Shown piece by piece: positions 25,271 through 32,871 of a DNA stretch of 56,433 nucleotides (its first letter is position 1; every line of letters begins with the position of its first letter). The stretch spans positions 1 through 56,433 of the forward strand of contig JACPUD010000055.1 of NCBI GenBank assembly GCA_016192435.1, read 5' to 3'. The translations under genes were made by a program, and so were the position numbers. The DNA is from Rhodocyclales bacterium (GTDB taxonomy: Bacteria > Pseudomonadota > Gammaproteobacteria > Burkholderiales > Rhodocyclaceae). The notes under the pieces were generated by a model. That model worked only from the letters and a program-made list of their open reading frames with translations. It was not told the DNA's origin and made no database searches.

Positions 25271-26722
25271 CTAGCCGAGCATGCGCGAGGCTTCGTGGAA
25301 CCAGCGCGTCAGATAGGGTGGAATGTAGAGCCCGAGCATCAGCACGATACCAAGATGCAGGAACACCGGCGTGATCGCCGGCGCATGCGGCAGGCGTTTG
25401 GCCTCGGTCTCGCCGAACACCATGGGCTGCACCTTGCCGAAGATCGCCGCGAAGGCCACGCCGAGGCCCAGCAGCAGGATCGGCGTCGCCCACGGGTGGT
25501 ACTTCATGGCATGGGTGAGGATCATGAACTCGCTGGCGAAGACGCCGAAGGGCGGCATGCCGAGGATGGCCAGCGTACCCAGCATCAGACCCCAGCCGAT
25601 CAGCGGATTGATCTTGATCAGGCCGCGGATGTTCTCCATCAGCTGGGTGCCGGTCTTCTGCGTGGCGTGGCCGACGGCGAAGAAGATCGCCGATTTGGTC
25701 AGCGAATGCATGGTCATGTGCAGCAGACCGGCGAAATTGGCCACCGGGCCGCCCATGCCGAAGGCGAAGGTGATGAGGCCCATGTGCTCGATCGAGGAAT
25801 AGGCGAACATGCGCTTGACATCCTTCTGGCGCGACAGGAAAAAGGCCGCGACGAGCAGCGTGAACAGGCCGAAGCCCATCATCAGATTGCCGGCGAAATC
25901 TCCGGGAATGGCGCCGTCGGCCAGTACCTTGCAGCGCAGGATGGCGTAGAGCGCGACGTTCAGCAGCAGGCCCGAGAGCACTGCCGAGACCGGCGTCGGG
26001 CCTTCGGCATGGGCGTCGGGCAACCAGTTGTGCAGGGGCGCGAGGCCGACCTTGGTGCCGTAGCCGACCAGCAGGAAGATGAAGGACAACGCCATGATGG
26101 TCGGCTCGAGCTGGCCCTTGACGTCGATCAGGTGGGTCCACAACAGCGCGTTGCCGCTTTCGCCCAGCACGCGCTCGGCGGCAAAGTAGAGCAGGATGGT
26201 GCCGAACAGCGCCTGAGCGATACCGACGCCGCAGAGGATGAAGTATTTCCAGGCCGCCTCCAGGCTGGCCGGCGTGCGATAGAGCGACACCAGCAGCACC
26301 GTGGTCAGCGTCGCCGCTTCCATCGCGACCCAGAGGATGCCGAGATTGTTGGTGGTCAGCGCCGCCAGCATGGTGAACATGAAGAGCTGGTACATGCTCT
26401 TGTAGAGCCGCAGGCGCGGCGCGCTGAGCTTGCCGTGCTCGCGCTCGTTTTTCATGTAGGGGCCGGAGAATATGCTGGTGGTCAGGCCGACAAAGGCGGT
26501 CAGCGCGACGAAGAACACATTCAGCGAATCGATGAAAAACTGCTCGCCGAAGGCGAAACGCGGACCGTTGGCGATGATTTCGACGGTCAGGCCGGCCGCC
26601 GCGGCAAAGGTGCCGAGACTGGCGATGATATTGAGGTTGGGCGCCCACTCGCGTTCGCCGACCACGGTCAGCAGCGCGCCGCTGACGAGGGGTATGGCGA
26701 GCATCAAAATGAAGAAATCCAT
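25271..26722 (-). CDS. hyfF: Hyf membrane subunit F, Mrp/NuoN-like antiporter homologue
   Basis: The 483-residue, strongly hydrophobic product has about 13-14 membrane helices. Features of the proton-translocating antiporter-like family are visible: LLVGYGTKVGLAPLHNWLPDAHAEGPTPVSAVLSGLLL (Lys and the PxH-W-PDAHxxxPxPxSxxLSG motif), VKRMFAYSSIEHMGLI and LHMTMHSLTKSAIFFAVGH. The Glu in WVAMEAATLTTVLL corresponds to the helix 5 glutamate. It forms one ion-pumping module of the membrane arm. The ATG at 26722 lies five bases after the hyfE stop, within a minus-strand operon. The gap of 176 bases to hyfG holds a C-rich repeat. Confidence 0.9.
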   Translation of the reverse strand: MDFFILMLAIPLVSGALLTVVGEREWAPNLNIIASLGTFAAAAGLTVEIIANGPRFAFGEQFFIDSLNVFFVALTAFVGLTTSIFSGPYMKNEREHGKLSAPRLRLYKSMYQLFMFTMLAALTTNNLGILWVAMEAATLTTVLLVSLYRTPASLEAAWKYFILCGVGIAQALFGTILLYFAAERVLGESGNALLWTHLIDVKGQLEPTIMALSFIFLLVGYGTKVGLAPLHNWLPDAHAEGPTPVSAVLSGLLLNVALYAILRCKVLADGAIPGDFAGNLMMGFGLFTLLVAAFFLSRQKDVKRMFAYSSIEHMGLITFAFGMGGPVANFAGLLHMTMHSLTKSAIFFAVGHATQKTGTQLMENIRGLIKINPLIGWGLMLGTLAILGMPPFGVFASEFMILTHAMKYHPWATPILLLGLGVAFAAIFGKVQPMVFGETEAKRLPHAPAITPVFLHLGIVLMLGLYIPPYLTRWFHEASRMLG

Positions 26723-26727
26723 GAGCG

Positions 26728-27396
26728 TCAGTTGTCCTTCAGCTGTTCCATGTTGCGGATGTCGAGGCTGTCGAACTGGTCGCGGATCTGGAAGAAGAAC
26801 ACGCCGAGAATGATCACGCCTACCAGCACGTCGAGCGCGATGCCGAGCTCGACCACCATCGGCATGCCGTAGGTGGCGCTGGTGGCGGCGAGGAACAGGC
26901 CGTTTTCCATCGACAGGAAACCGACCACCTGGGTGATGGCCTTCTGCCGCGTGATCATCATCAGGAAGGCTAGCATCACCACCGCCAGCGCGATGCCCAG
27001 CGTGCCGCGCGTGATGGTATGGGACAGCTCGGAGATCGGCAGGGCGACGTTGAAGGCGACCATGACCAGCACGATACCCACCAGCATGGTGGTCGGGATG
27101 TTGATCAGCGCCTCGACCTCGCTCTTGACGTTGAGCTTGCGCACCAGCCGATGCAGGATCCAGGGCAGCAGCAGCACCTTGAGCATGAAGGTCAGGCCGG
27201 CCGAGTAATACAGGTGCACCTGGCTGGTGGTCACCGCCGCCACCAGGGTTGCCAGGCACAGCGTCAGTCCCTGCAGGGCGAACAGGTTGACCAGCGCCAG
27301 AATTCGCCGCTGCGCCAGCATGGCGAAAGCCAGCAGCAGGATCACCGCGGCGAAGAGGTTGATGAGTTGGGCGGAGAAGGGAATGGCGGAGCTCAT
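26728..27396 (-). CDS. hyfE: Hyf membrane subunit E (NuoK-containing)
   Basis: The 222-residue product has about seven membrane helices. HyfE is the fusion-type subunit whose C-terminal part resembles NuoK; the region ITQVVGFLSMENGLFLAATSATYGMPMVVELGIALDVLVGVIILGVF carries the Glu of the SMENG motif and the Glu of VELGIALD, both known in NuoK/MnhC-like proteins as part of the proton path. The ATG at 27396 overlaps the hyfC stop by four bases (ATGA). The length and order (C then E then F) match hyf operons. It links the antiporter-like subunits to the quinone-proximal module. Confidence 0.9.
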   Translation of the reverse strand: MSSAIPFSAQLINLFAAVILLLAFAMLAQRRILALVNLFALQGLTLCLATLVAAVTTSQVHLYYSAGLTFMLKVLLLPWILHRLVRKLNVKSEVEALINIPTTMLVGIVLVMVAFNVALPISELSHTITRGTLGIALAVVMLAFLMMITRQKAITQVVGFLSMENGLFLAATSATYGMPMVVELGIALDVLVGVIILGVFFFQIRDQFDSLDIRNMEQLKDN

Positions 27397-28349
27397 ACTC
27401 TGGCCTCCAGCAGCAGGCGCACCAGCAGCCCAAGCACCGCCAGCATGAAGGCAGTGCCGAGAAACTCGGGGGCGCGGAAGATGCGCATCTTGGCGCTGAT
27501 GGTCTCGATCACCGCGAGCAGGAAGCCGCCGATGCTCAGTTTGAACAGCAGCAGCGGTATTGCCGCGACCAGCGCCAGGAAGCTGTCGCCCGGCGCGATG
27601 CCCCAGGGGAAAAACAGCGCCAGGCCAAGACAGGAGTAGGCATAGAGCTTGAGGCTGGCCGCCCATTCGAGCAGCGCCAGATGGCGGCCCGAATATTCGA
27701 GGATCATCGCCTCGTGGATCATGGTCAGTTCGAGGTGGGTGGCCGGATTATCCACCGGCACGCGGGCGTTCTCGGCGAAGGAGACGAAGGTGAAGGCGAT
27801 GCCGGCAAAGGCCAGGCTGGGGTAGATCACCAGCTCGCGATGGGCCAGGGTCTCGACGATGGTGGCCACCGAAGTCGACTGGGCGATCATGGCCAGGGTG
27901 AAAATCACCATCAGCAGCGCCGGTTCGGCGAGGAATCCAATCAGCATTTCACGGCGGCCGCCGAGACTGCCGAAGGAAGTACCGACATCCATCGCGGCGA
28001 GCGAAATGAAAATCCGCGCCAGGCCGAACACGCCGACCAGGGCCAGGGCGTCGGCAGCCGGCGCCAGCGGCAGATCGGTGGACAGCGTGGGAATGATGGC
28101 GCAGGCCAGCACCATGCAACCGAAGACCACGAAGGGCGCGACGCGGAACAGGGACGAAGCGCCATGCGCCAGCACCACATCCTTGTGGAACAGCTTCTGC
28201 AGCATGTAGTAGGGCTGCAGCAGCGGCGGCGCACTGCGGCTTTGCAGCCAGGCCCGGCATTGCCCCACCCAGCCGGAAAGCAGCGGCGCCAGCGCCAGCG
28301 CCAGCAGGATCGCGAAGGCCTGACCGAGGAGTCCGGAAATGCTGATCAT
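27393..28349 (-). CDS. hyfC: Hyf membrane subunit C (NuoH/HycD-like)
   Basis: The 318-residue product has eight membrane helices and the HycD/NuoH pattern: GRRxxxxGFLAEPALL (here GGRREMLIGFLAEPALLMV), a long loop FAENARVPVDNPATHLELTMIHEAMILEYSGRHLALLEWA and a late charged helix. The acidic loop (ENARxPxDNPxTHLELTMxHE) is strongly conserved and forms the junction between the peripheral iron-sulfur arm and the membrane arm. The start at 28349 overlaps the hyfB stop (ATGA). A 1001-residue frame extending upstream is an artefact running antisense-like across hyfB in another frame. Confidence 0.9.
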   Translation of the reverse strand: MISISGLLGQAFAILLALALAPLLSGWVGQCRAWLQSRSAPPLLQPYYMLQKLFHKDVVLAHGASSLFRVAPFVVFGCMVLACAIIPTLSTDLPLAPAADALALVGVFGLARIFISLAAMDVGTSFGSLGGRREMLIGFLAEPALLMVIFTLAMIAQSTSVATIVETLAHRELVIYPSLAFAGIAFTFVSFAENARVPVDNPATHLELTMIHEAMILEYSGRHLALLEWAASLKLYAYSCLGLALFFPWGIAPGDSFLALVAAIPLLLFKLSIGGFLLAVIETISAKMRIFRAPEFLGTAFMLAVLGLLVRLLLEARV

Positions 28350-30379
28350 GGCCGTGCCACCAGCAGGAGTACGAGGAGGGTGATGAAGCTGTACATCAGA
28401 TAGACCGCGATGCGCCCGCCCTGCAGGGTGGCGATCAGCGTCGACAGCCGGGCGGCCAGCCTGGCCAGCGGCAGGTAGAGCCAATACCAGAAATGGTCCT
28501 CGACCTTGACGCTGTAATGCGGCGCAGTGTCGCGCGCGGTCGGGAAATGGCGCAGCATGCGGAACATCGGTTCGAAAATGCGGCGGATCGGCTGGCTGAA
28601 GCCCTCGGCGGTATCCTGCGCGCGCGGGCCCTGGAAGTAGTAGCCGCAGTCCCAGGCCGTGGTGCGGCGCACGCGGCCATGGTAGAGATAGCGCACCAGC
28701 CAGCGGCCGAGCAGCAGCGTGGATGCGATGGTGACGAGGAATATCATCGGCTCGTAGCTCGCGCGTTCGGGCGAGATCGGCGCCAGCATCCACCAGCCCT
28801 GCTCGTGCAGCTTGTCGGCCAGCCCGGTGCCGAGCAACTGGCGCGTGGCGGCATCGATGCGCAGGATCACCGTCGAGGGCAGGATGCCAAGTAGCAGCGT
28901 GATCAGCGCCAGCCATGCCAGGCCGGCCTTTTCCCAATTGCCGGCATCGTGGGCGTCCTTGAGACCCGGCTCGCGCATCTGGCCGAGGAAGATGATGCCG
29001 TAGAACTTGACCATGGCGAAGCCGGCCAGCGCCGCGACGAGGACCACCAGCGCCGCCGCCACCGGCACCACCATGTTGAGCCAGGGATGCGGCAGGCCGG
29101 GCGAGAACAGGAAGCTTTGCAGCAGCAGCCACTCGGACACGAAGCCCGACAGCGGCGGCAGGCCGGCACTGGCTATGACGCCCGCCAAGGCCAGCCAGGC
29201 GACCCAGGGCATGCGATGGATCAGGCCGCCGAGCTTGCCCAGGCTGCGCTCCTTGGTCGAATGCAGCACCGAGCCGGTGCACAGGAACAGCAGGCTCTTG
29301 AAGGCGGAATGGGCCAGGCAGTGATAGAGCACCGCGGTCATCGCCAGCGCCGCCAGCGACTCCATGCGATAGGCATGGAAAATCAGGGTCAGGCCGATGC
29401 CGACGGCAATCAGGCCGATGTTCTCGATCGAGGAATAGGCCAGCAGCCGCTTCATGTCGCTTTGCACCGTGCTGTAGAGCACGCCGAACAGCGCAGTGAC
29501 CAGACCGACCCCCAGCGCGACGACGCCCCACCACCATATCGTCGTGTGCAGCAGGTCGAAGCTCACCCGCAGCAGGCCGTAGATCGCGGTTTTCAGCATC
29601 ACGCCGCTCATCATCGCCGAGACCGGCGAGGGTGCGGCCGGATGCGCCTCGGGCAGCCAGACATGCAGCGGCACCAGGCCGGCCTTGGCGCCGAAGCCGG
29701 CCAGCGCCAGCAGGAAGGCCGCCGAGGCCCAGAACGGCGACAGCTCCTGCGCGCGCATGCCGGCGAAACTGTAGTCGCCGGCGCCCCCGGTCATGACGCC
29801 GAAGGAGAGCAGGATCGCGATGGCGCCGATATGGGCGATCAGCAGGTAGAGGAAGCCGGCGCGGCGTATCTCGGCGTGCTGATGGTTGGTGGTGACCAGG
29901 AAGAAGGACGACAGCGCCATGGTCTCCCAGGCCACCATGAAGGCATAGGCGTCGTCGGCCAGCAATACCATCAGCATGCTGGCGAGGAAGGCGTGGTATT
30001 CGAGGCAGAGCACGCCGGGCGCGGTACCCTCGCCTTCCCTGAAGTAGCCGGCGGCGAAAATCGAAATTCCCGCCGCGGCGAAACCCAGCAGCAGGGCGAA
30101 CAAGGCGGAAAGCTTGTCCAGGCGCAGGTGGAAGGGCAGGTCCGGCAGGCCGATGGCCAGCACCGCGGTCTGTGCCGGGCCGCCCAGCGCCGCCAGTGCC
30201 GTCAATCCCACCAGCATGCCGACGAGGGCGCCGAGCGGGAACAGGATCTTGCTGATGAAGCGCGTATTGCGCGGCGCCGCCAGCCCGCACAGCCCGACAG
30301 CCAGCCAGGCGCAGGCGGCGATCAGGAGGGCGTCGATGGACAGCGGCGTGGACATGGATGGCAAGGGAAGCAAATGCAT
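28346..30379 (-). CDS. hyfB: Hyf membrane subunit B (NuoL/Mrp-like ion pump)
   Basis: The 677-residue product has about 16 membrane helices. Conserved antiporter-type text is present: MVAWETMALSSFFLVTTNHQ with the helix 5 Glu, FGAKAGLVPLHVWLPEAHPAAPSPVSAMMSG with the pumping Lys and the PxHxWLPEAH loop, MKRLLAYSSIENIG, and CLAHSAFKSLLFLCTGSV. The long C-terminal extension (TAWDCGYYFQGPRAQDTAEGFSQPIRRIFEPMF) is typical of HyfB/HycC. It is the first hyf gene and lies 64 bases downstream of the SulP gene on the same strand, so both may be one transcript. An ATG at 30355 (MSTPLS) is an alternative start; neither has a clear ribosome site. Confidence 0.9.
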   Translation of the reverse strand: MHLLPLPSMSTPLSIDALLIAACAWLAVGLCGLAAPRNTRFISKILFPLGALVGMLVGLTALAALGGPAQTAVLAIGLPDLPFHLRLDKLSALFALLLGFAAAGISIFAAGYFREGEGTAPGVLCLEYHAFLASMLMVLLADDAYAFMVAWETMALSSFFLVTTNHQHAEIRRAGFLYLLIAHIGAIAILLSFGVMTGGAGDYSFAGMRAQELSPFWASAAFLLALAGFGAKAGLVPLHVWLPEAHPAAPSPVSAMMSGVMLKTAIYGLLRVSFDLLHTTIWWWGVVALGVGLVTALFGVLYSTVQSDMKRLLAYSSIENIGLIAVGIGLTLIFHAYRMESLAALAMTAVLYHCLAHSAFKSLLFLCTGSVLHSTKERSLGKLGGLIHRMPWVAWLALAGVIASAGLPPLSGFVSEWLLLQSFLFSPGLPHPWLNMVVPVAAALVVLVAALAGFAMVKFYGIIFLGQMREPGLKDAHDAGNWEKAGLAWLALITLLLGILPSTVILRIDAATRQLLGTGLADKLHEQGWWMLAPISPERASYEPMIFLVTIASTLLLGRWLVRYLYHGRVRRTTAWDCGYYFQGPRAQDTAEGFSQPIRRIFEPMFRMLRHFPTARDTAPHYSVKVEDHFWYWLYLPLARLAARLSTLIATLQGGRIAVYLMYSFITLLVLLLVARP

Positions 30380-30443
30380 ATTTTAGCAGCGGTGGCATTT
30401 TCGGCGCCGGCGCGACGGCAATGACACCGACGAAATACCTTCG

Positions 30444-32570
30444 TCATTTCTTCAGCAGCGTCGAGGCATGTTCCCGGCCGGCCGCCGAGGCCGCCGCGTA
30501 GGCCGCCTCGATGGCCAGGTCGGCGGTGGCGAAGATGTTGTCGCGGCCGATGTACTCGAAAAGGTGCGTGGCGTGCATGACGTCGATCACCTGCTTCTTG
30601 AGGCCGGAGAACAGCACCGTGATGCCGCTGGCACGCAGGCGCTCGACCAGGTGGCGCACCACCTCCTCGCCCGAGGCGTCGAGTTCGTTGATGCCGTCGC
30701 CGACCACCAGCAGGTAGGCCACCTGCGGGTTGCTGGCGACGGCTTCGAGCAGGGCGTCCTCGAAGTAGGACACGTTGGCGAAGTAGAGGCGACCGTCGAA
30801 GCGCACCGCGACCACCACGCGCGATTCGGGCAACTGATTCACCTTCACGTCGCGCAGCGTGCCGTCGTAGTAACGGCCGAGGATGGCGACGCGCGGCGTC
30901 ATGGTCCGGTAGAGATAAAGCAGGATCGCCAGCCCGGCGCCGAGCATGATGCCCTTGTCAAGATGCGGGGCAAACGCCAGGGTGGCGACGAAGGTGACCA
31001 CCGCGGCGATGCCGTCGTGCCGATTGGCCTGCCAGGCGTGCTTGATGGCATCGAAGTTGATCAGGCCGATCACCGCCATGATGATCACGGCGGCAAGCAC
31101 CGCCTGCGGCAGGTGGTAGAGCAGCGGCGTCAGGAACAGCAGGGTCAGCAGCACGAAGACCCCGGTGATGACCGAGGACATGCCGGACTTGGCGCCGGCG
31201 TTGATATTCACCGCGGAGCGCGAAAAGGAACCCGAGACCGGGAAAGACTGGGTCAGGCTGCCGACGATATTGGCCAGGCCCTGGCCGATCAGTTCCTGGT
31301 TGGGGTCGATTTTCTGCCGGGTCTTGGCGGCGATGGCCTTGGCGATCGAGATCGCCTCCATGAAACCGACCAGCGAGATCACGATGGCCGCCGAAAGCAG
31401 GCTGACGAAGGCTTCCCAGGAAAATTTCGGCAGGCTGACGGAAGGCAGGCCCTCGGGAATCCGGCCGACCACCTGGCCGCCGCCGGTCAGCCGGATCTCG
31501 CCTGCGGCCCCATGCACCGTCCGCGTGATGCGCCAGCGGTGGCCCTCGGTCTGCAGCCCCGACGGCACCTTGCCCTGGGCGAAGTAGGTCGCCGGCTTGC
31601 CGTCGCCGGCGGGCACCTGCTCCAGCACGGTGGCGCGAATGGCGCGGCTGCGGCGGCGGTTTTCGTCCTCGCGATCCTTGAGCTGCAGCTTGAGCAGTTC
31701 GATCTCGTAGCGTAGGCGGGCCACATCGTGAGCCGTTTCGCTGCCGGCCTTCTGCAGTTTCTTGAGTTCGGCATTGGCGGCGGCAAGCTGGTCGTTGATC
31801 TCCCTGATGCGCGCCTCGGTGCGCACGAATTCGCCGAGCAGCGTCTGCGCCTCGGGTTCGGCGATCTGCTCGATGGTCGCGCTGGCGCTGCGCTCGAAGC
31901 CGATCTGCCACGAAACCACGGTGGTCAGGGCGACGGCGATCAGCACGCCGGGCAGCTTCGGCGCTTTTTTGCGGATAACCCACATGATGGCGATCGCCGC
32001 GGCGCCCATGGCCAGGGTCGGCAGATGCGTGTCGCCGACCAGTTGCACGACGCCCCAGATGTCGCTGATGAAGGACTCCGAGCGCCCCATCGGCACACCG
32101 ATCAGCTTGTTCACCTGGGACAGGCCGATGATGATCGCCGCCGCGTTGGTGAAGCCGACGATGACCGGGTGCGAAAGGAAATTCACCACCACGCCGAGCT
32201 TGAACACGCCCAGTGCAAGCTGGAAGATGCCGACCATCAGCGCCAGCATGATCGCCAGCGCGACGAAGGCTTCCGAGCCCGGCGCCGCCAGCGGCGCCAG
32301 CGAGGATGCGGTGAGCAAGGAGGCGACCGCCACCGGCCCGGTGCCGAGCTGGCGCGAAGAGCCCCACAGCGCCGCGACGATCACCGGCAGGAAGGCCGCA
32401 TAGAGTCCGTAATAGGGCGGCAGGCCGGCCAGTTGGGCGTAGGCCATCGACTGCGGCACCAGCACCAGCGCCACGGTGAGGCCGGCGATGAAGTCGGCGC
32501 GCAGCGTCGCCCCGGCATAGGGAAACCAGCTCAGGAAGGGCAGGAAGCGTTGCAGCAAGGGCGATCTCAT
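30444..32570 (-). CDS. SulP-family anion transporter with STAS domain and an inserted coiled coil
   Basis: The 708-residue product begins with the SulP core (DFIAGLTVALVLVPQSMAYAQLAGLPPYYGLYAAFLPVI, then SRQLGTGPVAVASLL) and ends with a STAS domain (about 575-700: VVVAVRFDGRLYFANVSYFEDALL, then NELDASGEE). SulP proteins move sulfate, bicarbonate or dicarboxylates. Between residues about 225 and 365, where the paralogue at 37159-38916 has only a short loop, there is an insertion with a predicted coiled coil (about 248-312, TEARIREINDQLAAANAELKKL). It should lie between two membrane segments. The gene is 64 bases upstream of hyfB. Upstream, at 32619-32651, lies an 11-bp direct-repeat promoter motif. 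The substrate is unknown. Confidence 0.85.
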   Translation of the reverse strand: MRSPLLQRFLPFLSWFPYAGATLRADFIAGLTVALVLVPQSMAYAQLAGLPPYYGLYAAFLPVIVAALWGSSRQLGTGPVAVASLLTASSLAPLAAPGSEAFVALAIMLALMVGIFQLALGVFKLGVVVNFLSHPVIVGFTNAAAIIIGLSQVNKLIGVPMGRSESFISDIWGVVQLVGDTHLPTLAMGAAAIAIMWVIRKKAPKLPGVLIAVALTTVVSWQIGFERSASATIEQIAEPEAQTLLGEFVRTEARIREINDQLAAANAELKKLQKAGSETAHDVARLRYEIELLKLQLKDREDENRRRSRAIRATVLEQVPAGDGKPATYFAQGKVPSGLQTEGHRWRITRTVHGAAGEIRLTGGGQVVGRIPEGLPSVSLPKFSWEAFVSLLSAAIVISLVGFMEAISIAKAIAAKTRQKIDPNQELIGQGLANIVGSLTQSFPVSGSFSRSAVNINAGAKSGMSSVITGVFVLLTLLFLTPLLYHLPQAVLAAVIIMAVIGLINFDAIKHAWQANRHDGIAAVVTFVATLAFAPHLDKGIMLGAGLAILLYLYRTMTPRVAILGRYYDGTLRDVKVNQLPESRVVVAVRFDGRLYFANVSYFEDALLEAVASNPQVAYLLVVGDGINELDASGEEVVRHLVERLRASGITVLFSGLKKQVIDVMHATHLFEYIGRDNIFATADLAIEAAYAAASAAGREHASTLLKK

Positions 32571-32618
32571 GTCCCGGAATACGTTCCATGCGTCCGGGAA
32601 TTTGGCCCAACCCCGTTC

Positions 32619-32651
32619 TTGACGCTGTCTTGACGAAGCGGCAAATATTAA
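32619..32651 (+). promoter_or_regulatory. Direct-repeat activator site plus -10, site A
   Basis: TTGACG (32619-32624), five bases, TTGACG (32630-32635), ten bases including GGCAAA, then TATTAA (32646-32651). Two other sites (34729 and 44388) have exactly the same spacing. This is the geometry of OmpR/PhoB-class boxes, an 11-bp period ending ten bases before the -10. Read in this direction it points away from the SulP gene, into a region with hairpins but no gene. Confidence 0.6.
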
Positions 32652-32729
32652 CAGTGCCTATTGCACTCAGGACAACAAGGTTTTTATTCCGCAATCAGGG
32701 AAGCGTATTCCGCCGTGCCGCCAACGCCA

Positions 32730-32770
32730 ACTTTGATGATGCGGGAAACATCACCCCGCATCATCAAAGT
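32730..32770. other. Perfect 16-bp inverted repeat
   Basis: ACTTTGATGATGCGGG (32730-32745), a nine-base loop, then the exact reverse complement (32755-32770). No run of T follows on either strand, so it is not a standard intrinsic terminator, though the stem is very stable. It lies about 70 bases downstream of the start predicted from site A and could end or shape a short transcript. Confidence 0.65.
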
Positions 32771-32786
32771 CGGCCCTTCTCAAAGG

Positions 32787-32841
32787 CCCGCCCCCCTTCG
32801 CCCCCCCTCTCGGGGGGTTCCTGGTTTGCTCGCTACGCTCG
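32787..32841. repeat. C-rich hairpin repeat, second copy
   Basis: The stem is CCCCCC-TCTC-GGGGGG (32802-32817) with flanks CCCGCCCCCCTTCG and TTCCTGGTTTGCTCGC. It is the reverse complement of the copy at 25139-25192 with few differences. The two copies bracket hyfF, hyfE, hyfC, hyfB and the SulP gene in inverted orientation. Confidence 0.65.
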
Positions 32842-32871
32842 ATGAAAGCAGCGATGCAATATGGGTGGCTT

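Larger units (their letters stand above)
32571..32871. other. Intergenic region between the SulP and zeta-like genes
   Basis: These 301 bases hold, in order, the direct-repeat promoter motif (32619-32651), an AT-rich stretch, a 16-bp perfect hairpin (32730-32770) and the C-rich repeat (32787-32841). On the minus strand TTGTCC (32670-32675) and TTAATA (32646-32651) are 18 bases apart and could be a sigma-70 promoter for the SulP gene. I see no convincing coding sequence. Confidence 0.6.

Noticed and set aside
23514-26648. 1044-residue open frame covering hyfG and extending upstream
   Set aside because: The upstream part runs through the C-rich repeat and overlaps hyfF in a different frame. 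Only residues from 25094 on match HyfG.
28949-30424. 491-residue plus-strand open frame opposite hyfB
   Set aside because: Gln/Arg/His-rich antisense frame without a domain; hyfB is unmistakable on the other strand.
32730-32770. 16-bp hairpin considered as an intrinsic terminator
   Set aside because: No T run on either side; reported as an inverted repeat only.
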